A stretch of 64,000 bases of DNA from Streptomyces tendae (GTDB lineage: Bacteria; Actinomycetota; Actinomycetes; Streptomycetales; Streptomycetaceae), in assembly GCF_014650435.1 (NCBI RefSeq), contig NZ_BMUY01000015.1:62001-126000 (forward strand), read 5' to 3'. The notes under the pieces were generated by a model. It had not been told where the DNA came from, did not search any database, and saw nothing but the letters and a program-made list of their open reading frames with translations. Position numbers and translations under genes: made by a program. Below, in pieces: positions 1 through 7,840 of this stretch (position 1 is its first letter; each line of letters begins with the position of its first letter).

Positions 1-836
1 ATGCACACGAGCAGCGGCCGCCAGTGCTCGCGCACGATGGTCTTGAACTCGCTGCCCGCCGACTCCTGCGCCAGCCCCTTCTCGTGCTCGTCGAGCTGCT
101 GCTGGAAGGCGGGCGACTCCTCCAGCTTGAGCCGCATGTACAGGCCGATGACGCCGAGCGGACCGGCGATCAGGAACGGCAGCCGCCAGCCCCAGTCGAG
201 CATCTGGGCGTCGGTCAGCGACAGGTTGAGGACGGTGACCAGCGCCGAGCCCAGGGCGTAGCCGACGAAGGTGCCGAAGTCGAGCCAGCTGGAGAGGAAG
301 CCCCGCCGCCGGTCGGGTGAGTACTCGGCGACGAAGGTGGTGGCACCGCCGTACTCGCCGCCCGTGGAGAAGCCCTGGACCATCCGGGCGAGCAGCAGCA
401 GGATCGGGGCGGCGATACCGATGGTGGCGTAGCTGGGGATCAGACCGATGGAGAAGGTGCCGAGGGCCATCATGATCATGGTGGTGGCGAGCACCTTCTG
501 GCGCCCGATCCGGTCCCCGAGCGGCCCGAAGACCAGGCCGCCGAGCGGGCGTACGACGAAGGCCGCGGCGAAGGTGGCGAAGGAGGAGATGACCTGGGCG
601 GCCGGGGAGGCGCCCGGGAAGAAAATCTTCCCGATGGTGGCGGCCAGATAGCTGTAGACGCCGAAGTCGAACCACTCCATGCAGTTCCCGAGCGCCGAGG
701 CCCCGACCGCGCGCCTGAGCAGCGGTGCCTCGACGACCTGGACGTCCTCTTCCCGAAAGGCCCGCCTGGTGCGGCGGAGCCGGCGGGCCAGCTCCTCGCG
801 CACCTGCCGCGGCAGGTGCGCGACCGTACTCGGCAT
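1..836 (-). CDS. MFS transporter, metabolite:H+ symporter (MHS/ProP-like) family, partial
   Basis: Inner-membrane proton symporter for a small organic solute (MHS members carry proline/betaine, citrate, alpha-ketoglutarate or shikimate). Only the first 278 residues are inside the window; the C-terminal half lies beyond base 1. The first 45 residues are a charged cytoplasmic tail, followed by the TM1 motif ECNWFDF-like 'NCMEWFDFGVYSY', then the TM2-TM3 loop 'GDRIGRQ' and TM5 'SWLDFGTFVGYALG', all typical of the family. The ATG at 836 is chosen; its upstream GGGGCGAAG is a weak ribosome site, so an earlier start is possible. Substrate cannot be told. It reads away from the lipase on the same strand and has its own upstream dyad at 916-931. 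Confidence 0.88.
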   Translation of the reverse strand, partial: MPSTVAHLPRQVREELARRLRRTRRAFREEDVQVVEAPLLRRAVGASALGNCMEWFDFGVYSYLAATIGKIFFPGASPAAQVISSFATFAAAFVVRPLGGLVFGPLGDRIGRQKVLATTMIMMALGTFSIGLIPSYATIGIAAPILLLLARMVQGFSTGGEYGGATTFVAEYSPDRRRGFLSSWLDFGTFVGYALGSALVTVLNLSLTDAQMLDWGWRLPFLIAGPLGVIGLYMRLKLEESPAFQQQLDEHEKGLAQESAGSEFKTIVREHWRPLLVC

Positions 837-915
837 CTTCGCCCCGCGCGGGGGCCCGGACCCGCCGTCGGGCTTCGCGTCCACCACGCCGTCGCCTCTC
901 CGTCGCTCCGCCACG

Positions 916-931
916 ATTCGCCTGAGCGAAT
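916..931. promoter_or_regulatory. Inverted repeat upstream of the MHS transporter
   Basis: ATTCGC-CTGA-GCGAAT: perfect 6-bp arms with a 4-base spacer, 80 bp upstream of the ATG at 836. It could be an operator for the transporter gene. No promoter hexamers are convincing around it, so this is a tentative call. Confidence 0.25.
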
Positions 932-973
932 TCTGTGCAGGAACCCGGGGTCGGCGCATGCCGGGGGCGGTGC

Positions 974-2311
974 TCAGGGCTGTACGGGCATGCTCCAGCA
1001 GTTGGATCCTGCGGGCTCGCCGGAGAGCCGGTCGGTGAGCCAGGAGATGGCGTTGCCCTGGTCGGTGAGCAACGGGGCGAAGTGGTTGAGCAGGCCGCTG
1101 CCCACGCCCGGCAGCAGCACGGGGACGTAGGTCACCTGCGCGCCCTTGCCGCACCAGTCGACGGCCAGTCGGCGGGCCTGCCCGTGGGGGACCAGGTCGT
1201 CGCTGGTGCCGGTGGCCACCCGGACCGGTCCCGCGGGCTTGAGCGAGCCTATGCGCTGCTCGGCGAGGAAGGTCTGCAGCATCGGCTCGGCGCGGATGAC
1301 GTCGCTGATCGACTGCCCGGTCTTCGTCCAGTCCGTACTGCTGTCGCCGCCGTACCCGAAGAGCGCGTCGCCCACGCACATGGTCGACAGGTCCTTCAGC
1401 GCCTCCTGGCCCGCCTCGTTGATGTACCGGTCGGCGATGGGCCGCAGGGCCGGCTCGGTCTGCAGGAAGCCGTTGAGCGACCAGCCCAGGGCGCCCGCCA
1501 GGTCGCTGCCGTCTATCGCCTTCGTCACCTCGGTGAGGTCGGCGGGCGGGGCACCGGCATAGGTGCCGGCCAGCTGGACGTCCGGGGCGTAGGAGGGCTG
1601 CAGTTCGGCCGCGGCCGCCGTGGCACCGCCGCCCTGGCTGTACCCGAACAGACCCACCCGGGACTCGGAGGTGACGGACGCCGAGTCCAGGGCGCGCGCG
1701 GCGCGTACGGCGTCCAGTACGGCGTGTGCCCCGTCGACACGGTTGACGTAGGTGTGCAGCCGGTCGGTGGTGCCGAGGCCGACGTAGTCGGTGACGACGA
1801 CGGCGACGCCGCGCAGTAGCAGCCGGTAGACCGACAGGTCCTCGTAACCGACCGAGACCGTCTGCCCGTTGAGCTGCAACGGGTGCTCCAGGGCCATCGA
1901 GGCGGCGCACTGGTCGCCCTGGCCCATGGTGCCGGGCGCGACGGCGACCAGCGGACGCGGCCCGTCGCCGCGCCACTTCGCGGCCGGTTCGATGTAGGCG
2001 CCGGTCACGGCGACCGCCTCGCCGTTCGCGTCGGTGGACTTGTACATGAGCCGGGTCGCCCGGCCGGGGAGCGGGCCGTCGATGCCCGGCAGGCTGAGCG
2101 CCAGGGGGAGCGGTTCATGGCGGATCAGGGTGCCGTCCGCGCCGGGGAGTTCGGACGGCGGGGTGTAGAAGGCGGGGATCTCGACGCCGCGGGACGTCGT
2201 GGTCGTCGAGTCGCCGGCCGGGCCGTCGGCCGCCGCGGCCGGGACGGCCTGGGCGCCGAGGGCGAGGGCGGCGACGATGGCCGCGGCGAGCGTGCGGGGA
2301 CGTGGGGGCAT
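974..2311 (-). CDS. Secreted lipase, LIP family alpha/beta-hydrolase
   Basis: Predicted extracellular triacylglycerol/ester hydrolase of 445 residues. A signal peptide spans about residues 1-28 (three arginines, hydrophobic core, cleavage near AAAA-DG). The nucleophile elbow GYSQGG puts the catalytic Ser at residue 225; a GxxxG oxyanion segment 'APGTMGQG' lies near 125-132. This layout fits the secretory lipase (LIP) family, whose members are usually 400-450 residues. The start at 2311 has a perfect AGGAGG six bases upstream; a longer reading to 2443 lacks a signal sequence at its N-terminus and is rejected. The gene stands alone, with two TTAC-N6-GTAA dyads upstream that suggest control by a TetR-type regulator encoded elsewhere. 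Confidence 0.9.
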   Translation of the reverse strand: MPPRPRTLAAAIVAALALGAQAVPAAAADGPAGDSTTTTSRGVEIPAFYTPPSELPGADGTLIRHEPLPLALSLPGIDGPLPGRATRLMYKSTDANGEAVAVTGAYIEPAAKWRGDGPRPLVAVAPGTMGQGDQCAASMALEHPLQLNGQTVSVGYEDLSVYRLLLRGVAVVVTDYVGLGTTDRLHTYVNRVDGAHAVLDAVRAARALDSASVTSESRVGLFGYSQGGGATAAAAELQPSYAPDVQLAGTYAGAPPADLTEVTKAIDGSDLAGALGWSLNGFLQTEPALRPIADRYINEAGQEALKDLSTMCVGDALFGYGGDSSTDWTKTGQSISDVIRAEPMLQTFLAEQRIGSLKPAGPVRVATGTSDDLVPHGQARRLAVDWCGKGAQVTYVPVLLPGVGSGLLNHFAPLLTDQGNAISWLTDRLSGEPAGSNCWSMPVQP

Positions 2312-2392
2312 GGCGAACCTCCTGGGGAAGGGCCGGATCCGGTCGTCCGCGGTCCCGTGGGGTCGAGGCCGTGGTCGCGCTGCTCCTGTGGG

Positions 2393-2408
2393 GTTACGGG
2401 ACCGTAAC
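2393..2408. promoter_or_regulatory. Operator-like dyad 1 upstream of lipase
   Basis: GTTACGG-GA-CCGTAAC is a 16-bp inverted repeat with perfect 7-bp arms, 82 bp upstream of the lipase ATG. It shares the core TTAC-N6-GTAA with the second dyad at 2443-2456. Size and symmetry suit a TetR-family operator. Confidence 0.5.
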
Positions 2409-2442
2409 CGGACAGGGGTTACCACGGGTAGCACCTGACTCA

Positions 2443-2456
2443 TTACGGTTCAGTAA
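2443..2456. promoter_or_regulatory. Operator-like dyad 2 upstream of lipase
   Basis: TTAC-GGTTCA-GTAA repeats the core of the dyad at 2393-2408, 49 bp away centre to centre. It sits just before the end of the upstream exonuclease gene. Paired half-site spacing supports a real regulatory site rather than chance. Confidence 0.4.
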
Positions 2457-2469
2457 CTTGACGTCGCGT

Positions 2470-3102
2470 CTAACAAGAGCCGGGCCAGGCACCCCGGTCG
2501 GCCAGCCGGAGCACCAGCGCCGCGATGTTCCAGGCGTCGTCCACGCCCCGGTGGTGCCGTCCCGCCAGGGGCAGTCCGGCGATCTCCAGGGCCTGCGCCA
2601 TTCCCGGGCGCCGGCGCAGCCCGTGGGCCTCGGTGAAGACCGCCTTGGCGTTGGTGTGCGCGCGCTCGGCCGGGTGGCCGAACGGGTAGGGAACCCCGTC
2701 GGCCGCGCACTGGCGGACGAACTGCTTCCGGTCGTAGTCGCCCCAGCTCGCCCAGGGCCGGGCGCCCGCGCCGTGTTCACGCACCAGCGTGTCGCAGGCC
2801 CGGGCGAGACTCACGCCGCCGTCGGCCTCCGCCTGGGTGATGCCGGTCAGCTCCGTGCAGAAGGCGCTGACGCGGGAGCGGGCGGGCCGCACCAGGATCC
2901 GGTGCCGGCCCACCCGCTCCCGGGCGTCGAGGTCCACCACGGCGAGGCCGATCTCGATGATCTCGCTCATCTCGCCGGGCGGCGGCTGCCCGTCCCAGCA
3001 GGTGGCCTCCAGGTCGATGACGTTCAGCAGGCCCGCGTGGCCCCCGTCCGTGGCGCGCCGGTCCATGGCGGCACCGTACGGGGGCCACGGATCCCCGGGC
3101 AC
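2470..3102 (-). CDS. 3'-5' exonuclease, DEDDh (RNase T/Eri1-like) domain protein
   Basis: Single-domain exonuclease of 210 residues, probably acting on RNA or DNA 3' ends in the cytoplasm. Motif I is 'VIDLEATCW' with D30 and E32; motif II lies around 'LTGITQAEAD'; the conserved aspartate of motif ExoII/III follows in 'SWGDYDRKQF'; the DEDDh histidine and last aspartate are in 'HHRGVDDAWN' near the C-terminus. The spacing resembles Eri1/KapD-type exonucleases, known in bacteria mostly as stand-alone proteins. The GTG start at 3102 has AGGGA eight bases upstream; an internal ATG at 3066 is the alternative. It lies 27 bp downstream of the siderophore permease gene and may be read from it. Confidence 0.85.
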   Translation of the reverse strand: MPGDPWPPYGAAMDRRATDGGHAGLLNVIDLEATCWDGQPPPGEMSEIIEIGLAVVDLDARERVGRHRILVRPARSRVSAFCTELTGITQAEADGGVSLARACDTLVREHGAGARPWASWGDYDRKQFVRQCAADGVPYPFGHPAERAHTNAKAVFTEAHGLRRRPGMAQALEIAGLPLAGRHHRGVDDAWNIAALVLRLADRGAWPGSC

Positions 3103-3129
3103 CCGGTTTTTCCCTGACCCGGGGAGTAC

Positions 3130-5214
3130 CTAGCGACGGCTGCGGACCAGCAGGTACAGGAAGTACGGCGTTCCGATCACCGCCGTCATCAGCCCCGCGC
3201 CGAGCTGGGCCGGGGCGATGACCGTGCGGCCGAGCAGGTCGGCGGCGCAGACCAGCGTGGCGCCGAGGAGGATCGCGACCGGCACGACCCGCACGTGCCG
3301 TCGGCCCACCAGGGCGCGTGCGGCGTGCGGGGCCACCAGCCCGACGAACCCGATGGTGCCCGCGCAGGCCACCGCGGTCGCGCTGAGGACGACGCTCAGC
3401 ACCAGGAACCCGAGACGTCCCGGGGCCACCCGCAGGCCGAGCAGCCGCGGTGTGTCCTCGTCCAGCGAGATCAGGTCCAGCTCCGTGCGCCGGGCGACCG
3501 CCACCCCGATCCCGACGACCAGCGCAAGGGCGACCGGCACGATGTCCGGCATGGTCCGCCCGTAGGTCGAACCCGACAGCCAGGTCAGCGCCTTGGTCGC
3601 GTTGAACGGGTCGGTGAGCACGATCAGCAGGCTGATCAGCGCCGCCGTACCGGAGGCCACGCCGATGCCGACGAGGACCAGCCGGTTCTGCCGGAAACCG
3701 CCCCGGGCGGCCAGCCCGAAGACGAGGACGGCGGTGACCGCGGACCCCGCGAACGCGGCGCCGGCCACGCCCCACGTCCCGGCGGCCGGGACGGTGGTCA
3801 CCAGGATCACGGCGCCCAGCGCGCCGCCCCCGGTCACGCCGAGGACGTTCGGTTCGGCGAGCGGGTTGCGGGTCACGGCCTGCACGAGCGTGCCGGCCAG
3901 GGCGAGCGCCGCGCCCGCGCACAGCGCCGCGAGCACCCGGGGCACCCGGGTGTCCAGCACGAAGGAGACGGTCCGGCCGGCCCGCCCCTGGGCCCAGTTG
4001 ACGACGTCGCCGAGCAGCAGCTTGCTGTCGCCCACCAGCACGGCGGCGATCACGAGTCCCACCAGCACCACGACCAGCACGGCGACCGTGGCCAGCAACA
4101 CCGTGCGGCTCGGGATCCGCAGCCGGTCCGGCGCCCCGGCCCCGGCGGTGTCCCGCACCCGCAGCGCCATGGCGACCAGGAACACGGCGCCGACCAGGCT
4201 GGTGACGACGCCCGTGGGCACGGACACCGAGCGGTCGGCCGAGACCATGGCCCGCAGCAGCACGTCCGAACCGAGCACCAGGGCGGCGCCGGTCAGCGCC
4301 GCCGCGGGCATCGCCGCACGGGACCGGGTGAAGCCGCGGAACCGGCGGGTGAGCGGGCGCACCAGGGCGGGCGCGCACAGGCCGACGAAACCGATGGGCC
4401 CGGCGAGCGTGACCGCGGCGGCCGACAGCAGCGCCGCGAGCACGACGACCGTGACCCGGGTGGCCCGCACCGGAACGCCGAGACCGCGCGCGGCGTCGTC
4501 ACCGAGGGCCAGCGCGTCCACCCGACGGGCCGTCAGCATCAGCCCGACCAGTCCGACCAGGGCGACCGGCAGCATCTGTACGACGCCGTCGAAGCCGTTC
4601 TGGGAGATGCTGCCCTGGTTCCACTGGTAGAGGCCCTCGGTCTGCTCCGGGAAGAGCAGCAGCAGGCCCTCGGTCATGGAGTTCAGGCCCAGCATCAGCG
4701 CGGTGCCCGCGAGCACCAGCCGGACGGTTCCGGTGCCGAGGCCGGACAGCCCGAGCACGACGGCGGCCGCCGCCAGGCCGCCCGCGAAGGCGACGCCGGA
4801 GGAGGCGAGCATCGGCAGCGAGACGCCGGTGGCGCCGGCCAGCCCGAGCGCCAGGTAGGAACCGGCGTTCACCGCCAGGGTGTCGGGCGAGGCCAGCACG
4901 TTGCGGCTGACCGCCTGGAGCACGGCGCCGGCCATGCCCAGGAGGGCGCCGACCAGGAGCCCCGCGGTCATCCGGGGCAGCCGGGAGGCGACGACGACGG
5001 ACGCGTCGTCCGGATCGGCCTGCCCCGTCAGGGCCTTGAGGACCTCGGACGGTCCGACGGCGGCGGTGCCCTGGGTGATGTCGACGACGGCCAGGACGGC
5101 GACCAGCAGGACGATTCCGGCCGTCACCGCGGCCGCGCCCGACCGGGACGACGGGACCGTCGACGGACGGGCCGCGGTGGGCTCGGCGGTGGGTTCGGTT
5201 GCGGTGACGGCCAT
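3130..5214 (-). CDS. Iron-siderophore ABC transporter permease, fused FecCD-FecCD (FhuB-type)
   Basis: Membrane channel of a ferric-siderophore importer. The 694 residues hold two full FecCD domains in tandem, about residues 30-345 and 370-690, each with the 'GAxLALAGxxxQxxxRNPLAxPxxLG' type segment ('GMAGAVLQAVSRNVLASPDTLA' region in half one, 'LAGTLVQAVTRNPLAEPNVLG' region in half two) and the 'GPIGFVGLCAP'/'GTIGFVGLVAPH' loop that docks the ATPase. Most Gram-positive systems use two separate permeases, so this is the fused form as in E. coli FhuB. It is the third gene of the ATPase-lipoprotein-permease operon, 7 bp after the lipoprotein stop, and so falls under the iron box at 7071-7089. 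Confidence 0.95.
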   Translation of the reverse strand: MAVTATEPTAEPTAARPSTVPSSRSGAAAVTAGIVLLVAVLAVVDITQGTAAVGPSEVLKALTGQADPDDASVVVASRLPRMTAGLLVGALLGMAGAVLQAVSRNVLASPDTLAVNAGSYLALGLAGATGVSLPMLASSGVAFAGGLAAAAVVLGLSGLGTGTVRLVLAGTALMLGLNSMTEGLLLLFPEQTEGLYQWNQGSISQNGFDGVVQMLPVALVGLVGLMLTARRVDALALGDDAARGLGVPVRATRVTVVVLAALLSAAAVTLAGPIGFVGLCAPALVRPLTRRFRGFTRSRAAMPAAALTGAALVLGSDVLLRAMVSADRSVSVPTGVVTSLVGAVFLVAMALRVRDTAGAGAPDRLRIPSRTVLLATVAVLVVVLVGLVIAAVLVGDSKLLLGDVVNWAQGRAGRTVSFVLDTRVPRVLAALCAGAALALAGTLVQAVTRNPLAEPNVLGVTGGGALGAVILVTTVPAAGTWGVAGAAFAGSAVTAVLVFGLAARGGFRQNRLVLVGIGVASGTAALISLLIVLTDPFNATKALTWLSGSTYGRTMPDIVPVALALVVGIGVAVARRTELDLISLDEDTPRLLGLRVAPGRLGFLVLSVVLSATAVACAGTIGFVGLVAPHAARALVGRRHVRVVPVAILLGATLVCAADLLGRTVIAPAQLGAGLMTAVIGTPYFLYLLVRSRR

Positions 5215-5221
5215 GGCCCCG

Positions 5222-6205
5222 CTACTTCGTCAGGGCGCCGACGACGGCGTCGACGTACGCCTCCATCGACCCGGGACCACCGAACATCCAGATGCCGTCG
5301 TCGAGGCGGTGCACGTCCCCGGCCTTCACGAACGGCAGGGACTTCCACACCGCGTTCTTGGCGAGTTCACCGGTGAACGGGGTGGCGCTCGGGTCCTCGT
5401 CGTTGCCGATGTAGGCGAAGTGGGTGTCCTTCGGCAGCTTGGTCAGACCCTCGACGTCGGTGGTGCCCAGACCGTAGGCCTCGTCGCCCTTCACCGTCCA
5501 GGCGTTCTTCAGACCGATGGCCTCGTTGACCTCACCGATGAGCGAGGTCGCCGTGTAGGGGCGGATCGAGACCTGGTTGGAGGCGACGTAGCCGTCGGCG
5601 AAGGCGAGGTCCTTGCCTGCCATCCCGGCGTCGGCCAGGGCCTTCTTGCCCTCGGCGACCTTGGCCTCGAAGCCCTCCCGCAGCGACTTCGCCTTGTCCG
5701 TGGTGCCGGTGGCCTTGGCGATGAGGTCGACGTTCTCCAGCATCTGGTCGATCTGGCCGGTGCCGTCGGCGGACGTCACCTCGATCACCGGGGCGACCTC
5801 GCGCAGCTGCTTCACGGCGGCGGGCGTGAGGTCCGTGGTGGCGACGATGAGGTCGGGAGCGAGGGAGGCGACGGTGTCCATGCTCGGCTCGCCGCGGGTG
5901 CCGATGTCCTTGGGCTCGTTCTTCAGCGGAACGGCGCTGTCCCAGGTCTTGTAGCCCTTGACGTCCGCGACGCCGACCGGGTCGACTCCGAGCGAGACGA
6001 GGCTCTCGACGACGTTCCACTCGGTGGCGACGACCTTGGTGGCCGGACCGTCGAGCTTCACCTCGGTGCCCTTGCCGTCCTTGAGCGTGATCGCCTCGGA
6101 GGCCTTCTTCTCCGTCTTGTCCGCGGCGGGTTCGGTGGTGCCGCAGGCGGCGAGGGTGAGCGCCGCGGCGGTGGTGGCGGCCGCGGTGAGCAGGAGGCGT
6201 CTCAT
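5222..6205 (-). CDS. cdtB: Siderophore-binding lipoprotein of iron ABC transporter (FecB/FhuD type)
   Basis: Surface-anchored receptor that delivers ferric siderophore to the fused permease. It has 327 residues: a lipoprotein signal with lipobox 'TLAAC' and lipid-modified Cys at 21, then the two-lobed periplasmic-binding fold (PF01497-like) with 'VVATEWNVVESLVSLGVDPVG' as the first lobe entry and 'SLAPDLIVATTD' further on. The ATG overlaps the stop of the ATPase gene as ATGA (6202-6205), indicating translational coupling. From memory, the S. coelicolor lipoprotein CdtB is encoded in the same setting and binds ferrioxamine-type siderophores; the symbol rests on that recollection and gene order, not on alignment. 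Confidence 0.92.
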   Translation of the reverse strand: MRRLLLTAAATTAAALTLAACGTTEPAADKTEKKASEAITLKDGKGTEVKLDGPATKVVATEWNVVESLVSLGVDPVGVADVKGYKTWDSAVPLKNEPKDIGTRGEPSMDTVASLAPDLIVATTDLTPAAVKQLREVAPVIEVTSADGTGQIDQMLENVDLIAKATGTTDKAKSLREGFEAKVAEGKKALADAGMAGKDLAFADGYVASNQVSIRPYTATSLIGEVNEAIGLKNAWTVKGDEAYGLGTTDVEGLTKLPKDTHFAYIGNDEDPSATPFTGELAKNAVWKSLPFVKAGDVHRLDDGIWMFGGPGSMEAYVDAVVGALTK

Positions 6206-7065
6206 GAGGTGGTGCCGAGCCTTTCGGGGGTTCGTATGTGGTGGCGGCCGATCGGGCGGGTGCGCAGCCGGCCGGTCAGGGGGTCGGTGTCGACGTCGAT
6301 CCGGATGCCGTAGACGGCGGTCAGCCGCTGCGGCGTCAGTACGTCCTCGGGCGGGCCGTCGGCGACGATCCGGCCCGCTTCGAGGAGCGTGATCCGGTCG
6401 GCGACGGCCGCGGCCTGGTCGAGGTCGTGCAGGACGACTCCGACGGCGATGCCGTGGTCGTCCGCCAGGTCGCGGATCAGGTCGAGGAGTTCGACCTGGT
6501 AGCGCAGGTCGAGGTAGGTCGTGGGTTCGTCCAGCAGCAGCACGCCGGTCTCCTGGGCGAGGCAGCTCGCGAGCCACACCCGCTGCAACTGCCCGCCGGA
6601 GAGGTGGTCGGCGCCCCGGTCGGCGAGGTCGTCGACGCCGGTGAGCGCGAGCGCCCGGTCGACGGCGGCCGGGCCGTCCGGATCGGGCCTGCCCCAGCGG
6701 CCCCGGTAGGGGTAGCGGCCGAACTCGACGACGTCTCGTACGGTCAGTCCGCCGGGTGTGGGGCGTCCCTGTGTCAGCAGGGCGACGTACCGCGAGAACT
6801 CACGCGACGTCAGCGCCAGTCCGTCGGTGGAGCCGTCCAGGCTGAGCGTGGCACTGCGGGCCCGCTGCAGCCGGGCGACGGTCCGCAGCAGCGTCGACTT
6901 CCCACTGCCGTTGGGGCCCACGAGGACGGTCACTTCACCGGGCCTGAGCCGGACCGCGGCGTCGTGCACGACATCGACACCGTCGTACGCGACGGTCACG
7001 CCCGTCGCCGACAGCTCATGGCCGCGCAGGCTCCGGGTACCGGCCGCCTCTTCACGTGATCTCAC
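6202..7065 (-). CDS. Iron-siderophore ABC transporter ATP-binding protein (FecE/FhuC type)
   Basis: Cytoplasmic ATPase that powers siderophore import, 287 residues. It shows Walker A 'GPNGSGKST' (residues 50-58), the ABC signature 'LSGGQLQR', Walker B 'VLLLDEPT' and the switch histidine in 'VLHD'. It is the promoter-proximal gene of a three-gene operon with lipoprotein and permease. The GTG at 7065 is the only in-frame start before the fold begins apart from GTGs inside it, yet the iron box begins just 6 bp upstream, leaving no room for a ribosome-binding site. A leaderless transcript starting at this GTG is the simplest explanation. No siderophore synthesis gene is nearby, so it probably takes up a siderophore made elsewhere or by others. 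Confidence 0.93.
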   Translation of the reverse strand: MRSREEAAGTRSLRGHELSATGVTVAYDGVDVVHDAAVRLRPGEVTVLVGPNGSGKSTLLRTVARLQRARSATLSLDGSTDGLALTSREFSRYVALLTQGRPTPGGLTVRDVVEFGRYPYRGRWGRPDPDGPAAVDRALALTGVDDLADRGADHLSGGQLQRVWLASCLAQETGVLLLDEPTTYLDLRYQVELLDLIRDLADDHGIAVGVVLHDLDQAAAVADRITLLEAGRIVADGPPEDVLTPQRLTAVYGIRIDVDTDPLTGRLRTRPIGRHHIRTPERLGTTS

Positions 7066-7070
7066 GCTGC

Positions 7071-7089
7071 GAAGGTTAGCCTACCCTAA
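7071..7089. promoter_or_regulatory. Iron box (DmdR/DtxR-family operator)
   Basis: On the minus strand the 19-mer reads TTAGGGTAGGCTAACCTTC, agreeing at about 15 of 19 positions with the known actinobacterial iron box TTAGGTTAGGCTCACCTAA. It lies immediately upstream of the siderophore ABC operon, so iron-loaded DmdR should repress import when iron is plentiful. Confidence 0.88.
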
Positions 7090-7167
7090 TAAGTGCTGGT
7101 AGAGACGGGGCTCACACAGGCTCCGCGGCCGCCGCGCCGCCCGTCGCCTCCCGGCGCAGCGGGAACC

Positions 7168-7755
7168 TCAACTCGCTTGCGAGGAACGGGTGTTCCACAG
7201 CCCCGCCCGGTTCAGGGACATCGGGCAGTGGAGGTAGATCTCGTCGATCTCCAGGAGCAGGGCGAGGTCCGGGCGCCTTCCGTCCCGCGCCATCGCGTCG
7301 AAGAAGGGTGCCTCGGTGAGGACGCGGGCCCTGCCGTTGACGCGGAGCACCTCCTTGCCGCCGGGGACCAGATAGAGCAGACCGGCGTGCGGATTGTCGA
7401 GGATGTTGTGGAAGCTGTCCCCGCGCCGGTTGCCCGCCCGGTCCGGCAGGGCGAGCGTCCGCGAATCGAGGACGTGGGTGAATCCAGGGGCGTCGCCGCG
7501 CGGCGACACGTCGCAGTTGCCGTCCGCGTCGGAGGTCGCCAGGAGGCAGAAGGGGGAGCGGGACAGGATGTCCCGGTCGTCGTCCGTGAGCCGGTCGTGC
7601 ACCTTGTCGATGACGACGGGCCAGGGGTCGCCCAGCAGCTCGCGCAGTTGCGCGCGCGAGCCGAGTTCGACCCAGCCCGCCTCGGAGGAGGCGGCGACGG
7701 CGGCGGTGGTGGCGGCGTCCGGCCGGTCTCCGGTCGTGTCGATCGTGTGCGGCAA
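7168..7755 (-). CDS. PPOX-class pyridoxamine 5'-phosphate oxidase-like flavoprotein
   Basis: Split-beta-barrel protein expected to bind FMN or F420, similar to the MSMEG_1061-type PPOX subfamily. The core 'FCLLATSDADGNCDVSPRGDAPGF' followed by 'NRRGDSFHNILDNPHAGLLYLVPG' and 'LRVNGRARVLTE' are the barrel strands and phosphate-binding arginines of the family; substrate is unknown. I favour a TTG start at 7755 (195 residues), with GGGAG six bases upstream; the frame stays open to a GTG at 7818, giving an arginine-rich, poorly conserved-looking N-terminus that would require a leaderless transcript. A 16-bp inverted repeat at 7809-7824 overlaps that GTG and is a likely operator. The enzyme reaction cannot be assigned. 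Confidence 0.85.
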   Translation of the reverse strand: MPHTIDTTGDRPDAATTAAVAASSEAGWVELGSRAQLRELLGDPWPVVIDKVHDRLTDDDRDILSRSPFCLLATSDADGNCDVSPRGDAPGFTHVLDSRTLALPDRAGNRRGDSFHNILDNPHAGLLYLVPGGKEVLRVNGRARVLTEAPFFDAMARDGRRPDLALLLEIDEIYLHCPMSLNRAGLWNTRSSQAS

Positions 7756-7808
7756 GGCCGGCTCCCAAGTGTGCTCGCGGAACTGCCGGAAGCACTGCCT
7801 CCGGCGGT

Positions 7809-7824
7809 TGTTGCACACGCAACA
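7809..7824. promoter_or_regulatory. Palindromic operator upstream of PPOX flavoprotein
   Basis: TGTTGC-ACAC-GCAACA: perfect 6-bp arms. On the minus strand it is directly preceded by GATAAT (7824-7829), a good -10 hexamer, so the dyad would cover the transcription start. A repressor sitting here would block transcription. Confidence 0.5.
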
Positions 7825-7840
7825 TTATCGGGGGCCGCTC

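Noticed and set aside
3295..5376. Long open frame antisense to the siderophore permease
   Set aside because: Arg/Gly/Pro/Gln-rich translation with no domain or membrane pattern; it is a GC-bias shadow of a well supported FecCD gene.
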